Shown here piece by piece: positions 16,484-24,112 of a stretch of 35,620 nucleotides of DNA. The translations under genes were made by a program, and so were the position numbers. The DNA lies in NCBI RefSeq assembly GCF_000147675.1, contig NZ_ADGQ01000051.1:1-35620 (forward strand). The letters are read 5' to 3'. The stretch comes from Peptostreptococcus stomatis DSM 17678 (GTDB lineage: Bacteria; Bacillota; Clostridia; Peptostreptococcales; Peptostreptococcaceae). The notes under the pieces are model-generated. The model was given only the letters and a program-made list of their open reading frames with translations, had not been told where the DNA came from and did no database searches. How positions within the stretch are numbered: position 1 is the first letter of the stretch; each line of letters starts with the position of its first letter.

Positions 16484-17767
16484 TTAGGCGAGCTTCTTCC
16501 TTCCAACTAAAGAACCCATTAGACCTGCTATTATAGCTGGTATTACCCAGTTGAATCCTAAATTAGCCAATGGAAGCTTATTTATGAAGTCAAGAGCAGG
16601 AACCTTAGTAGAAACTAGTGTTAATATACTAATGATTAATGTCAAATATGCTGCAAACCTATATACATTAGGGTTCTTAACCTTACTTCTGGCAATAGTT
16701 AATACTATTAGAACTATTGTAGGAGGGTATACTATAGCAAGTATCGGGTTGGCAATCATTACCAAACCAGCAACGCCTATTGTAGCTGCTCCTGCTGAGA
16801 ATACACATATTATTGCAACGAATACTGGATAACTAACCTTGTTCTTTGTAAGACTTGAAAGGTATTCTGCACTTGCAGATGTCAAACCTATAGATGTAGT
16901 TAGACACGCCAATGATACGGCTACTGACAATACAGTCTTACCTGAGTTACCAAGTAACATCTGAGTTATATTTACTATAACCTGAGACTTCTGGGCATCA
17001 ACACCATACATAGTTGATACTGTTGAGCCTAGGTAAGTTAATCCTCCGTAGATTACGCCCAGACCTATACAAGCAACTATACCAGCCTTTATAAGTAGAC
17101 TTACCTGGTCCTTAGGTTCAGTATATCCCTTTTCTCTAAGAGTCAGGATTAATACTGCACCAACAGCTAGTGGGACGAAACAGTCCATAGTCTGGTAACC
17201 ATCAGTTATACCCCTCTGGAATATATTAGCTATCATAGGCTCTGCAACTGGTTGACCCAATGGTGATATTACACCCTTTACTATGATTACTAGTAGGGCG
17301 ATTATCAAGAATGGTGTCAAAACCTGACCTACTATATCTATAACCTTAGATGGTCTAACTGTCAATACAAATGTCAATGCAAAGAAGACAGCAACAACTA
17401 GAAGAATTGGTGTATTCTGTCCAAGAATTGGCGTTATACCCATTTCGTATGTAGTTGCACCTGTTCTAGGTATTACTAGTAGGGGACCAACACACATGAT
17501 ATCCGCAAAACTTAATAAAATTGCAGGACCCTTACCTATCTTTTCAAATAACTTCATAATATCACCCTCACATAGGGCTATTGCTATAATTGCTAATAAA
17601 GCCAAACCTGCATCTGCAATCGTGAAACCAGCAAATGCTACAAACCAACTTGGTCCCGATATAATTCCCAAATATGGTGGGAATATCAAGTTACCTGCTC
17701 CAAAGAACATGGCAAATAGGGCAAAGCCAAATGTTATGATGTCTTTAAAATTACCTTTTTTTGTCAT
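16484..17767 (-). CDS. brnQ: Branched-chain amino acid carrier (LIVCS family)
   Basis: A 427-residue integral membrane protein with about twelve hydrophobic segments. The opening FGFALFAMFFGAGNLIFPPYLG is diagnostic for BrnQ, a sodium- or proton-driven importer of leucine, isoleucine and valine. The central VIYGGLTYLGS and LTTSIGLTSASAEYLS segments also fit. Length is normal. GGAAGGGAGC lies before the ATG. It is monocistronic with a strong promoter and terminator; a 14-base palindrome lies in its leader. No T-box or clear CodY box was found. Amino-acid uptake fits an anaerobe that ferments amino acids. Confidence 0.93.
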   Translation of the reverse strand: MTKKGNFKDIITFGFALFAMFFGAGNLIFPPYLGIISGPSWFVAFAGFTIADAGLALLAIIAIALCEGDIMKLFEKIGKGPAILLSFADIMCVGPLLVIPRTGATTYEMGITPILGQNTPILLVVAVFFALTFVLTVRPSKVIDIVGQVLTPFLIIALLVIIVKGVISPLGQPVAEPMIANIFQRGITDGYQTMDCFVPLAVGAVLILTLREKGYTEPKDQVSLLIKAGIVACIGLGVIYGGLTYLGSTVSTMYGVDAQKSQVIVNITQMLLGNSGKTVLSVAVSLACLTTSIGLTSASAEYLSSLTKNKVSYPVFVAIICVFSAGAATIGVAGLVMIANPILAIVYPPTIVLIVLTIARSKVKNPNVYRFAAYLTLIISILTLVSTKVPALDFINKLPLANLGFNWVIPAIIAGLMGSLVGRKKLA

Positions 17768-17824
17768 AAAAGCTCCCTTCCGTACTTTCTCAGTATTTTT
17801 CTACTTTTGTAAATTAATACTAAA

Positions 17825-17838
17825 AAAGAATATTCTTT
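17825..17838. promoter_or_regulatory. Palindromic operator candidate in the brnQ leader
   Basis: AAAGAATATTCTTT is a perfect 14-base palindrome located roughly 14 to 27 bases after the predicted transcription start of brnQ. It does not match the CodY consensus, whose centre is TTC-n-GAA. Confidence 0.4.
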
Positions 17839-17858
17839 ATTTTTTATTTATTAATAAT

Positions 17859-17888
17859 ATTATAATTTTATTTTTATTAAGTTGTCAA
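17859..17888 (-). promoter_or_regulatory. Sigma-A promoter of brnQ
   Basis: Consensus TTGACA (17883-17888) and consensus TATAAT (17859-17864) with 18 bases between them, in very A+T-rich sequence. Bases 17889-18030 contain no gene. Confidence 0.78.
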
Positions 17889-18019
17889 GGGTTTTTTTAT
17901 AAATATATAAAGACTTTTACTTTTATTTTTTCACCGCTTTCAAAAAAATATTTTTTTAATTTTAGATAAACCAATATAATTTAAGATAATTTAGGATTTT
18001 CACTTTTTAAAAGATGTTT

Positions 18020-18060
18020 TTATAAAAAAGAAAGATACCCATAAGTATATAAGGTATCTT
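18020..18060 (-). terminator. Terminator of the C39-like peptidase gene
   Basis: AAGATACC (18032-18039) pairs with GGTATCTT (18053-18060); on the minus strand CTTTCTTTTTTATA follows. Confidence 0.8.
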
Positions 18061-18110
18061 CCCCGTTTTCATATAACCAATAATTGTTTTTATATTTTAT
18101 ATTTTCTTAA

Positions 18111-20078
18111 CTAGTCTATATCCTGGATAATACTTGCATCTCCATCAGAACCTGATGATGAATTGTTATCCGTATTAGAAGACCCAGTTGTGCCTGATGA
18201 TGAATTGTCTGAATTTGACCTATCATTTGACTTAGATGATGTAGTAGATCCCTTGGAGCTTACACCCCAGATCTTCCTAATCTCATTTTTCAATTCATCA
18301 AATGACCATGTCTTGTTAGTATTAACTATACTGTTAGGGTCATTTATCAAGAAGTCACCGTTTTTATTATAACCCTTGATGACTATGATATGGCCTCTCT
18401 CAGTAAATATACCCGGCTTAACGCTAACGATTAGGATCTTTTTATCATCCAAGGCCTTCTTCATCTTTGCTTCTACAGGGATTACATCCTGAGATTCCAG
18501 GCCAAACTTAGACAAGCCTGCTTCAAACAACTTCCAACTAGTAGAGTTGTCAGATGACACATAACCATTTTCCTGGCTATACTTTGCTATATCATAAGGG
18601 TTGACAGTCGAACTAGAATCAAAGTGTCTGATTACCATAGTTAATGATGTTGGTCCACAACCTGTAAGACCTATAATATCCTTACCATATGGCCTATAGC
18701 CCCATCTTCTATCCCACTGCAAGAATAGTGGAACATTGCCATCTACATAATAACTTGAGTTTATATCTGAAGACAACTTCCTGTTATTGTACTTTTCCCT
18801 ATCCTTGTAGCTATATACAAAGTCAACAGTTTCATAGTTTCTAGCAACTAGGTCTATCAAACTATCCGGATATGAATCTATATTCTTGATTATATAGTCT
18901 AATCTTTCAGTTTCCTGACTGTTTAACTTACCCTTGATAGCCTCCAACTTCTTAATCTTTTCTTCCTTAGTTAAAGTCTTAGCAGGAGTTGTTGTCTTTG
19001 TAGTCTTTTTCTTATCAGTAGACTTATTCTTGTCATTTACCTTAGTAGTCGTCTTTGTAGGTGTATTAGTGCCTAGCTTATGCTTTAACATATCTATACC
19101 AGTAGCCACCAATACTGCTATCAAAACTATACCTATAATTAGGACACCAAGTCTCTTAAAGTTTATTCTCTCAGCATTTTTCTTGGCATTATTCTTATAA
19201 ACATCCAGTCTAGACCTATATGCACTATTTGGATTGCTAGTCGTAGTGTCCCTCTTGTTTTCCTTGGCCCTCTTTCTAGCCTGCTTTCTTTCAGCCCTGG
19301 TCATCTTGGATTTTTCTTCCTTATCCTGCTGTTTACGCCTTCTAAGGAGTTCTTCTATTTCATTCTCCTTTATCCTGACTTCATCCTCTAGTGTGGCAAG
19401 TCTAGGTTTTCTCCTAGTCTGCCTTACCTTTGGAAGACGCTCAGTCGGCCTCTCATCTTCATGCTTGCTAAGAGCCTCAATTAGGTCTTCTATCTTCTTG
19501 GTCTTGAAGTCATCACTTTCTGTATCTTCATTCAAGCCCTTTTCTATGTCTGCAACGCTGAGTTCACCCCTATCGGAATCGTCCTTACTGTCTATAGATT
19601 CACTTGACCTGTCAAAGTCAGAATATTCCTTGTAGATTTCCACATCTGACTTGTCCATATTGGCCCTTTCCCTGGCCTTTTGCTTGATGTATTCAGGATC
19701 ATCAATATCCTGACCCAACCTGGAAGCTTCCTTCTCTCTCTTTAACCTCTCCAGACTCTCTATCCTGCCATAGGACTGGGCCATAGTGTGGTTAACTACT
19801 GGACTAGACTTCTGAATAGCTATCTGCTTTTCATTTAGCATAGTTTGCTTTCTTATTTTTGCATTTTTTTCAGCCTCTTCCGGGCTAAGTTCTCTAACTA
19901 CAGGCTGACCTATTTTATTATTATATTCATTATTTTCATCTTTATGGAATTTTTTTAGACTGTTTTCTTCGTACAGCTTATCTTTATTGCTCAAATCTTC
20001 ATATATGTTCGCGTACTTATTGTCAACTTTTTTATTGTTGCCTTTAAAAGTATACTTCGTGTCTTTTTTTGAAGCCAT
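18111..20078 (-). CDS. Membrane-anchored C39-like cysteine peptidase with long cytoplasmic region
   Basis: A 655-residue protein without a signal peptide. Residues 1-310 are highly charged, low in hydrophobics and probably disordered or coiled (RKARKRAKENKR-type runs). A single membrane segment lies near 311-330 (LGVLIIGIVLIAVLVATG), then a Thr/Lys linker, then a C39-like (Peptidase_C39_2) domain at about 445-605 with the catalytic Cys in TGCGPTSLTM (about 474), His in GHIIVIKGY (about 562) and an INDPN motif. A Ser/Asn/Asp-rich tail ends the protein. By topology the peptidase faces outside. The substrate is unknown; peptide or cell-wall cross-bridge processing are possibilities. AGGGAGAT precedes the ATG, and an extended -10 TGATATAAT lies about 35 bases upstream. 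It has its own terminator. Confidence 0.82.
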   Translation of the reverse strand: MASKKDTKYTFKGNNKKVDNKYANIYEDLSNKDKLYEENSLKKFHKDENNEYNNKIGQPVVRELSPEEAEKNAKIRKQTMLNEKQIAIQKSSPVVNHTMAQSYGRIESLERLKREKEASRLGQDIDDPEYIKQKARERANMDKSDVEIYKEYSDFDRSSESIDSKDDSDRGELSVADIEKGLNEDTESDDFKTKKIEDLIEALSKHEDERPTERLPKVRQTRRKPRLATLEDEVRIKENEIEELLRRRKQQDKEEKSKMTRAERKQARKRAKENKRDTTTSNPNSAYRSRLDVYKNNAKKNAERINFKRLGVLIIGIVLIAVLVATGIDMLKHKLGTNTPTKTTTKVNDKNKSTDKKKTTKTTTPAKTLTKEEKIKKLEAIKGKLNSQETERLDYIIKNIDSYPDSLIDLVARNYETVDFVYSYKDREKYNNRKLSSDINSSYYVDGNVPLFLQWDRRWGYRPYGKDIIGLTGCGPTSLTMVIRHFDSSSTVNPYDIAKYSQENGYVSSDNSTSWKLFEAGLSKFGLESQDVIPVEAKMKKALDDKKILIVSVKPGIFTERGHIIVIKGYNKNGDFLINDPNSIVNTNKTWSFDELKNEIRKIWGVSSKGSTTSSKSNDRSNSDNSSSGTTGSSNTDNNSSSGSDGDASIIQDID

Positions 20079-20109
20079 GATTTATCTCCCTTCGTAGAGT
20101 ATATAATCT

Positions 20110-20118
20110 ATTATATCA
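20110..20118 (-). promoter_or_regulatory. Extended -10 promoter of the C39-like peptidase gene
   Basis: TGATATAAT on the minus strand, about 32 bases before the ATG at 20078. No strong -35 was seen. Confidence 0.5.
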
Positions 20119-20140
20119 TATTTATGCAAATACCACTATT

Positions 20141-20566
20141 CTATAACCTTAATTCTTTTATTTGTCCTAATCTTTCTTCTACATCACAAAGTTTGATAGT
20201 TTCAAGCATCTTTACACATTCTTCATTCATTTTGAAGAATAACTCATCCACATATTGGGCCATACCACTGCATATAGCACAATCAGAGTCCAAATCACCA
20301 GAATGCCACTTCGACTCTATAATGGGTACAGATACAGCATCATATATATGTTTTAAATTGATACTTTCCCCCTTGTCAGCCACCATGTAACCACCATTGA
20401 CACCTGCCTTGGTAGTTACAATGCCGTACTTTTTGCACTTGGCCATTACCTTCCTAATCCTTACAGGGTTGGTACACAAATTTGTAGACAACTCTTCGCT
20501 TGACTTTGATTCTCCTGCATGCATTAAAAATACAAGAGCGTGCAAAGCAATAATAAATTCACTCAT
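20141..20566 (-). CDS. Rrf2 family transcriptional regulator
   Basis: A 141-residue DNA-binding protein with the Rrf2 winged helix: SSEELSTNLCTNPVRIRKVMAKCKKYGIV followed by the wing GVNGGYMVA. Many members (IscR, NsrR, CymR) hold an Fe-S cluster or sense cysteine metabolism. Here C-X2-C (DCAICSG) lies at the usual cluster position, with further cysteines at the helix-turn-helix and C-terminus, so cluster binding is possible but the IscR pattern (C-X5-C-X5-C) is not exact. AGAAGGGAT precedes the ATG. It follows the ABC exporter gene by 36 bases on the same strand and may control that operon or be a passenger. Confidence 0.88.
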   Translation of the reverse strand: MSEFIIALHALVFLMHAGESKSSEELSTNLCTNPVRIRKVMAKCKKYGIVTTKAGVNGGYMVADKGESINLKHIYDAVSVPIIESKWHSGDLDSDCAICSGMAQYVDELFFKMNEECVKMLETIKLCDVEERLGQIKELRL

Positions 20567-20602
20567 ATTTAAATCCCTTCTAGCTAGAAACTTATAAGTT
20601 GG

Positions 20603-22342
20603 CTACTGACCAGCCTTCGTATATAAGTTATAATAATAAGCTTTATTTTCCATTAATTCCTGGTGGTTACCCTTTTCTATAATACCATCAGCTGTCATTA
20701 CGACAATCAGGTCTGCATTCTGTATAGTAGTCAGCCTATGGGCAATTGTAATGGTAGTCCTTCCCTTTGATAGAACTTCTAGTGATTCCTGAATCACTGC
20801 CTCACTGTTGTTGTCAAGGGCTGAAGTAGCCTCATCCAAAATCAGGATTGGTGGGTTTTTCAAGAATACCCTGGCTATAGATATCCTCTGCTTCTGACCA
20901 CCTGATAGCTTGACTCCCCTTTCACCAACATATGTGTCAAATCCATGTTCTAATTCCATGATAAAATCATAGGCAGATGCTAACTTGGCTGCCTCGACTA
21001 TCTCTTCTTTTGTAGCATCTGGCTTACCATACCTTATATTCTCCATAATAGTACCAGAGAATAGGTAGACATCCTGCTGGACTATACCTATATTATTTCT
21101 CAGAGAATGTAGGCTAAGGTCCTTGATATTCTTTCCATCAACGTAAATACCACCCTTAGTCACATCATAAAATCTAGGAATCAAGGCACATACGGTAGTC
21201 TTACCACCACCTGATGGACCCACCAGGGCTATATTCTTACCCGCATGGATATCTAGGTTAAAATTATCCAAGACATAATCCAGTTTCTCATTATATTTAA
21301 ACGACACATTCTTGAATTCTATGTCACCCCTAACATCAGTCAGGTCAATAGCATTAGGTGAGTCAACTATCTCAGGTTCAAGAGACATAATTTCATTAAA
21401 CCTCTCTATACCAGTCATACCCTTTTGGAACTGTTCAGTAAATTCTACTATCCTCTTAACAGTCAATAGAAGGGTAGATACATACATTATATAGGCCAGC
21501 ATATCACCAGGTACCAACCTACCCTTCATCATCTGGTAGCCACCAAAGACTATAACTATAAAGTACATCAAGCCATCAATACTCCTATTGACAGTATTAA
21601 AACCTGCCATAGACTTGTAGAATAACTTCTTTATAGATAGAAACTTGCTATTATCTTTTTCAAACTTTTTTAGTTCTATATCCTCATTGGCAAAACTCTT
21701 GACAACCTTGATACCAAGGATGCTATCCTCAATACTAGAGTTAAGGTCACCCACATGGACCCTCTGCTTCTTCTGTTCCCTTCTCATGCTATTCTTAAAC
21801 CTGCTAGAACTAATAAACATCACAGGTATCATAAGGTATACAGCCAGGGTCAAAGGCATATTTATATTAAACAGGATAACAAAAGATATACATATCTTGA
21901 TAAAACCTATAAAATACTCCTCCGGACAATGGTGGGCAAACTCAGTTATATCAAATAGGTCATTAGTCATCCTCGACATAATTTGACCTACCTTAGTCTC
22001 ATTATAGAAATTATCGGACATGGTCTGTAGGTGCTTGTACATATCAAACCTCATATCCGTCTCAATCTTGGCCCCCATTATATGACCAATAGATGCCATA
22101 TAATATACAGCCACTAGTTCTACACACTTGATAAGAATAAAAAGGACAGCAATCCTGGTTATCAACTGAAGAGTCAAAGAGCCAGCATCGGCGATACCTA
22201 TATTGGTCATATACCTCAGTATTAGTGGTAGAACCATCTCTGATGCAGTTGTCAAACCTGCACACAAGAGGTCTATAAACAAAATATTTTTATACTTTTT
22301 AAAGTATGGTATCACACTCTTTATTAAACCTATATTACTCAT
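20603..22342 (-). CDS. ABC exporter, fused permease and ATPase (MsbA/MdlB-like)
   Basis: A 579-residue half-transporter, expected to work as a dimer. Six membrane segments lie in about residues 15-300, followed by the nucleotide-binding domain: Walker A GPSGGGKTT near 373, Q-loop QQDVYLFSGT, signature LSGGQKQR near 474, Walker B ILILDEAT, and the H-loop AHRLTT. All catalytic residues are intact, so a homodimer would be active. Substrate cannot be read from sequence; relatives export lipids, peptides or drugs. The ATG overlaps the end of the tatD-like gene by eight bases and the Rrf2 gene follows closely, so niaR-tatD-ABC-rrf2 read as one operon. Confidence 0.92.
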   Translation of the reverse strand: MSNIGLIKSVIPYFKKYKNILFIDLLCAGLTTASEMVLPLILRYMTNIGIADAGSLTLQLITRIAVLFILIKCVELVAVYYMASIGHIMGAKIETDMRFDMYKHLQTMSDNFYNETKVGQIMSRMTNDLFDITEFAHHCPEEYFIGFIKICISFVILFNINMPLTLAVYLMIPVMFISSSRFKNSMRREQKKQRVHVGDLNSSIEDSILGIKVVKSFANEDIELKKFEKDNSKFLSIKKLFYKSMAGFNTVNRSIDGLMYFIVIVFGGYQMMKGRLVPGDMLAYIMYVSTLLLTVKRIVEFTEQFQKGMTGIERFNEIMSLEPEIVDSPNAIDLTDVRGDIEFKNVSFKYNEKLDYVLDNFNLDIHAGKNIALVGPSGGGKTTVCALIPRFYDVTKGGIYVDGKNIKDLSLHSLRNNIGIVQQDVYLFSGTIMENIRYGKPDATKEEIVEAAKLASAYDFIMELEHGFDTYVGERGVKLSGGQKQRISIARVFLKNPPILILDEATSALDNNSEAVIQESLEVLSKGRTTITIAHRLTTIQNADLIVVMTADGIIEKGNHQELMENKAYYYNLYTKAGQ

Positions 22343-23108
22343 AAAAATCCTTTCTCAATAATCTCTCGGAATTTGCAAGCAAATAATCCGACATAACATC
22401 AAAAGATACATGCTTGATGTCTGCCAACTCATTTATGACAGCTTCCAAGATATTCCTCAAATTACCTGGGTCAAACTTCTTCTTGAAAAGCCACTCTATG
22501 GCCTCTACCCCATCAGTCTCGACCAATATTCTGTCAAGAGGCAAGAGCTTGACCATATTCCTTACATTTTCATCTACAAAAATCGCTGGACCTACTGTAA
22601 AATGACAGCCCAAATCAATAAACTCCCTAACATACTTGTCGCAACTATACCAGTGGATAACCATATCCAGGTCATAGTCCTTCAAGATTTCATAAATCCT
22701 AGCCTCCATCATTTTGGTATGAAGAATAATGGGTTTATTGTACTTCTTTGCCAGGTCCAAACTCATCACAAAGGCCCTCTCCTGGTCCTCAAATGGAGTA
22801 TCACACCAACAAGCATCCATACCTATCTCACCTATTAAGTTGGCATCCTTAATCAGATCTTCATAAGAAGACCCAAATTGTTGGTCAACTATATCAGCAT
22901 CAAAAGGATGTATACCCATACTATAGTATAGGTCGTCCATAAAGTGAATCCTATCCTTTGAAAATACTTCCCTCTTATCTATCAAACCTTTAAACTCGTC
23001 ACGGCTCTGACAGTTAATCACAGGAATTACATCCTGGTCATAATAGGCCTCAAGGACCTCTAAACTTGAAATATGTGTATGAAAATCATATATTTTTTTC
23101 TTGTTCAT
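22335..23108 (-). CDS. TatD-like metal-dependent hydrolase
   Basis: A 257-residue TIM-barrel protein of the TatD family (DNA exonuclease or other phosphoesterase activity in known members). Metal ligands are visible in order: FHTHIS at the N-terminus, GIHPFDAD, GEIGMD, ILHTK, VIHWYS and VETDG. The family usually opens with DTHxH; the form DFHTHIS found here is common in clostridial relatives. AGGAGGTGTCC precedes the ATG, ten bases after the niaR stop. It is probably translated with niaR upstream and the ABC exporter downstream. The substrate is unknown, so a general name was kept. Confidence 0.87.
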   Translation of the reverse strand: MNKKKIYDFHTHISSLEVLEAYYDQDVIPVINCQSRDEFKGLIDKREVFSKDRIHFMDDLYYSMGIHPFDADIVDQQFGSSYEDLIKDANLIGEIGMDACWCDTPFEDQERAFVMSLDLAKKYNKPIILHTKMMEARIYEILKDYDLDMVIHWYSCDKYVREFIDLGCHFTVGPAIFVDENVRNMVKLLPLDRILVETDGVEAIEWLFKKKFDPGNLRNILEAVINELADIKHVSFDVMSDYLLANSERLLRKDFYE

Positions 23109-23118
23109 AGGACACCTC

Positions 23119-23640
23119 CTATTTATCTTCTACTAAAAAGCCCTCCTTGGCCAAGACCTCTCCTATATAGTCCAGGTCATCTTCACTATCTGCCTCGACA
23201 GTATGGTAGTGAAGATAGTCATTAGTCAAAAGGCTAAGGGGCCTATTTCCATCTAGGTCCATCTTGTCCATAAAGATAGATACCTGCCTCCTATTAGAAA
23301 TATCTAGGTCAGCCTTTAAATCACCATAAACGGGATGGTTTACAATTACATCTAAAAGCCTGCCTCCAGCATCAACGATAGAATTTAACTCGTCCAAGGT
23401 CCTAGTCATATCATGACTTACCTTAAAGACCCTCCTAGGTTTACTTGGAAGGTTGGCCTTCAAAATATACCCCCTATTAGTTGATACTATATCTATGTCT
23501 GAAGCCCTCAAAAGGGCAATATCAGCTACTATAACCTGTCTAGTTACACCGAATTTTTGGGCCATATCGGCAGCAGAAACCGGTCTTTCACTTGACTTCA
23601 AAAGTTCAAAAACATCTTGTCTTCTATCATTTACCTTCAA
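23119..23640 (-). CDS. niaR: NiaR-type niacin-responsive repressor (HTH + 3H domain)
   Basis: About 173 residues: an N-terminal HTH_11 fold (RRQDVFELLKSSERPVSAADMAQKFGVTRQVIVADIALLR) and a C-terminal 3H domain with its three histidine sites (KVSHDMT, VNHPVYGDL, YLHYHTV). NiaR proteins bind nicotinic acid and repress NAD synthesis or niacin uptake genes. No such gene is adjacent, so its targets lie elsewhere or include its own operon. The frame runs upstream to an ATG at 23664, but GGGAGGTG lies eight bases before a TTG at 23640, so a TTG start is preferred. Directly repeated CATGCTWTAW motifs overlap the promoter and could be its own operator. Confidence 0.85.
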   Translation of the reverse strand: MKVNDRRQDVFELLKSSERPVSAADMAQKFGVTRQVIVADIALLRASDIDIVSTNRGYILKANLPSKPRRVFKVSHDMTRTLDELNSIVDAGGRLLDVIVNHPVYGDLKADLDISNRRQVSIFMDKMDLDGNRPLSLLTNDYLHYHTVEADSEDDLDYIGEVLAKEGFLVEDK

Positions 23641-23659
23641 TGCTAACACCTCCCAATAA

Positions 23660-23690
23660 AGCATGAATATCCCTTATTATAGCATGTATT
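23660..23690 (-). repeat. Direct repeat over the niaR promoter
   Basis: On the minus strand ATACATGCTATAAT and ATTCATGCTTTATT occur 19 to 20 bases apart; the first contains the extended -10 box. Two equal half-sites on one helix face could bind a repressor, perhaps NiaR itself. Confidence 0.4.
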
Positions 23691-23705
23691 TAGGCCAGCC
23701 GGCAA
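23676..23705 (-). promoter_or_regulatory. Promoter of the niaR operon
   Basis: TGCTATAAT (extended -10; TATAAT at 23676-23681) with TTGCCG (23700-23705) 18 bases upstream. Confidence 0.65.
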
Positions 23706-23740
23706 TAGTACCAAAAATGATTACAATTAAAAAATCTATT

Positions 23741-23812
23741 TTTGGACCCTAAAAAGATAGGCTGGTTCATTCCAAGCCAGGTCGAACCTGGATTAAAATA
23801 ACCAGCCTATCT
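23741..23812 (-). terminator. Nested-hairpin terminator after the mscL remnant
   Basis: A perfect 13-base-pair outer stem AGATAGGCTGGTT/AACCAGCCTATCT (23755-23767 with 23800-23812) encloses a second hairpin CCAGGT-CGA-ACCTGG (23777-23791). On the minus strand TTTTTAGGG follows, so it ends minus-strand transcription from the VWA/mscL side. Confidence 0.78.
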
Positions 23813-23890
23813 AGAACAAATAGAGGCATTTTCTTATCCTGAAAAGCCCCCCATACCAGGTATTCACCTAGTATATATCATTCTTTAGTA

Positions 23891-23917
23891 TGTAATACTC
23901 CTTCTAAAGGAGTATTA
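23891..23917 (-). terminator. Hairpin overlapping the mscL remnant stop
   Basis: GTAATACTCCT pairs perfectly with AGGAGTATTAC, and the arm includes the TAA stop. There is no U-run after it, so it is more likely an mRNA-stabilising hairpin or old terminator. Bases 23813-23890 show nothing else. Confidence 0.5.
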
Positions 23918-24040
23918 CTTCTTAGCTAATAAATCTCTAATTTCTTTTAACAACTCTAACTTTGGATCTACTGCTGGACCAGCTTCCTCTTCCGCCTTCT
24001 TGAACTTGCTTGTAGCAGTATTTATAGCCTTAATAAATAA
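23915..24040 (-). pseudogene. mscL: 3' remnant of mscL (large-conductance mechanosensitive channel)
   Basis: The last 41 codons read LFIKAIN, then a Lys/Glu-rich linker (FKKAEEEAG), then the closing helix LELLKEIRDLLAKK and TAA. This is the recognisable C-terminal end of MscL: the end of TM2, the charged linker and the terminal amphipathic helix. Upstream of the Leu codon at 24038 the frame no longer resembles MscL, meets a stop within about 50 bases, and has no ATG, GTG or TTG. The pore helix TM1 and the periplasmic loop are therefore missing, and no channel can be made. The 3' part has no frame damage, which suggests a recent deletion of the 5' part, perhaps joined with the arrival of the VWA gene that ends 72 bases upstream. 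Confidence 0.72.
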
Positions 24041-24112
24041 TATTTCTCCTAATTTAAAAATACAGGCTTCTTACCCTACATATTCAGACATCTTCTTACT
24101 AGTAGTATAAAC

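Noticed and set aside
17500-17969. A 157-codon plus-strand frame at the brnQ start
   Set aside because: Antisense to the diagnostic BrnQ N-terminus and running into the promoter; no start signals.
22410-22838. A 142-codon plus-strand frame inside the tatD-like gene
   Set aside because: Antisense to conserved metal-binding motifs; unsupported.
23756-23812. Possible tRNA, because the inner hairpin resembles a T-arm (GGTTCGACC)
   Set aside because: No acceptor, D-arm or anticodon arm of the correct size; the structure is a nested hairpin followed by a U-run.
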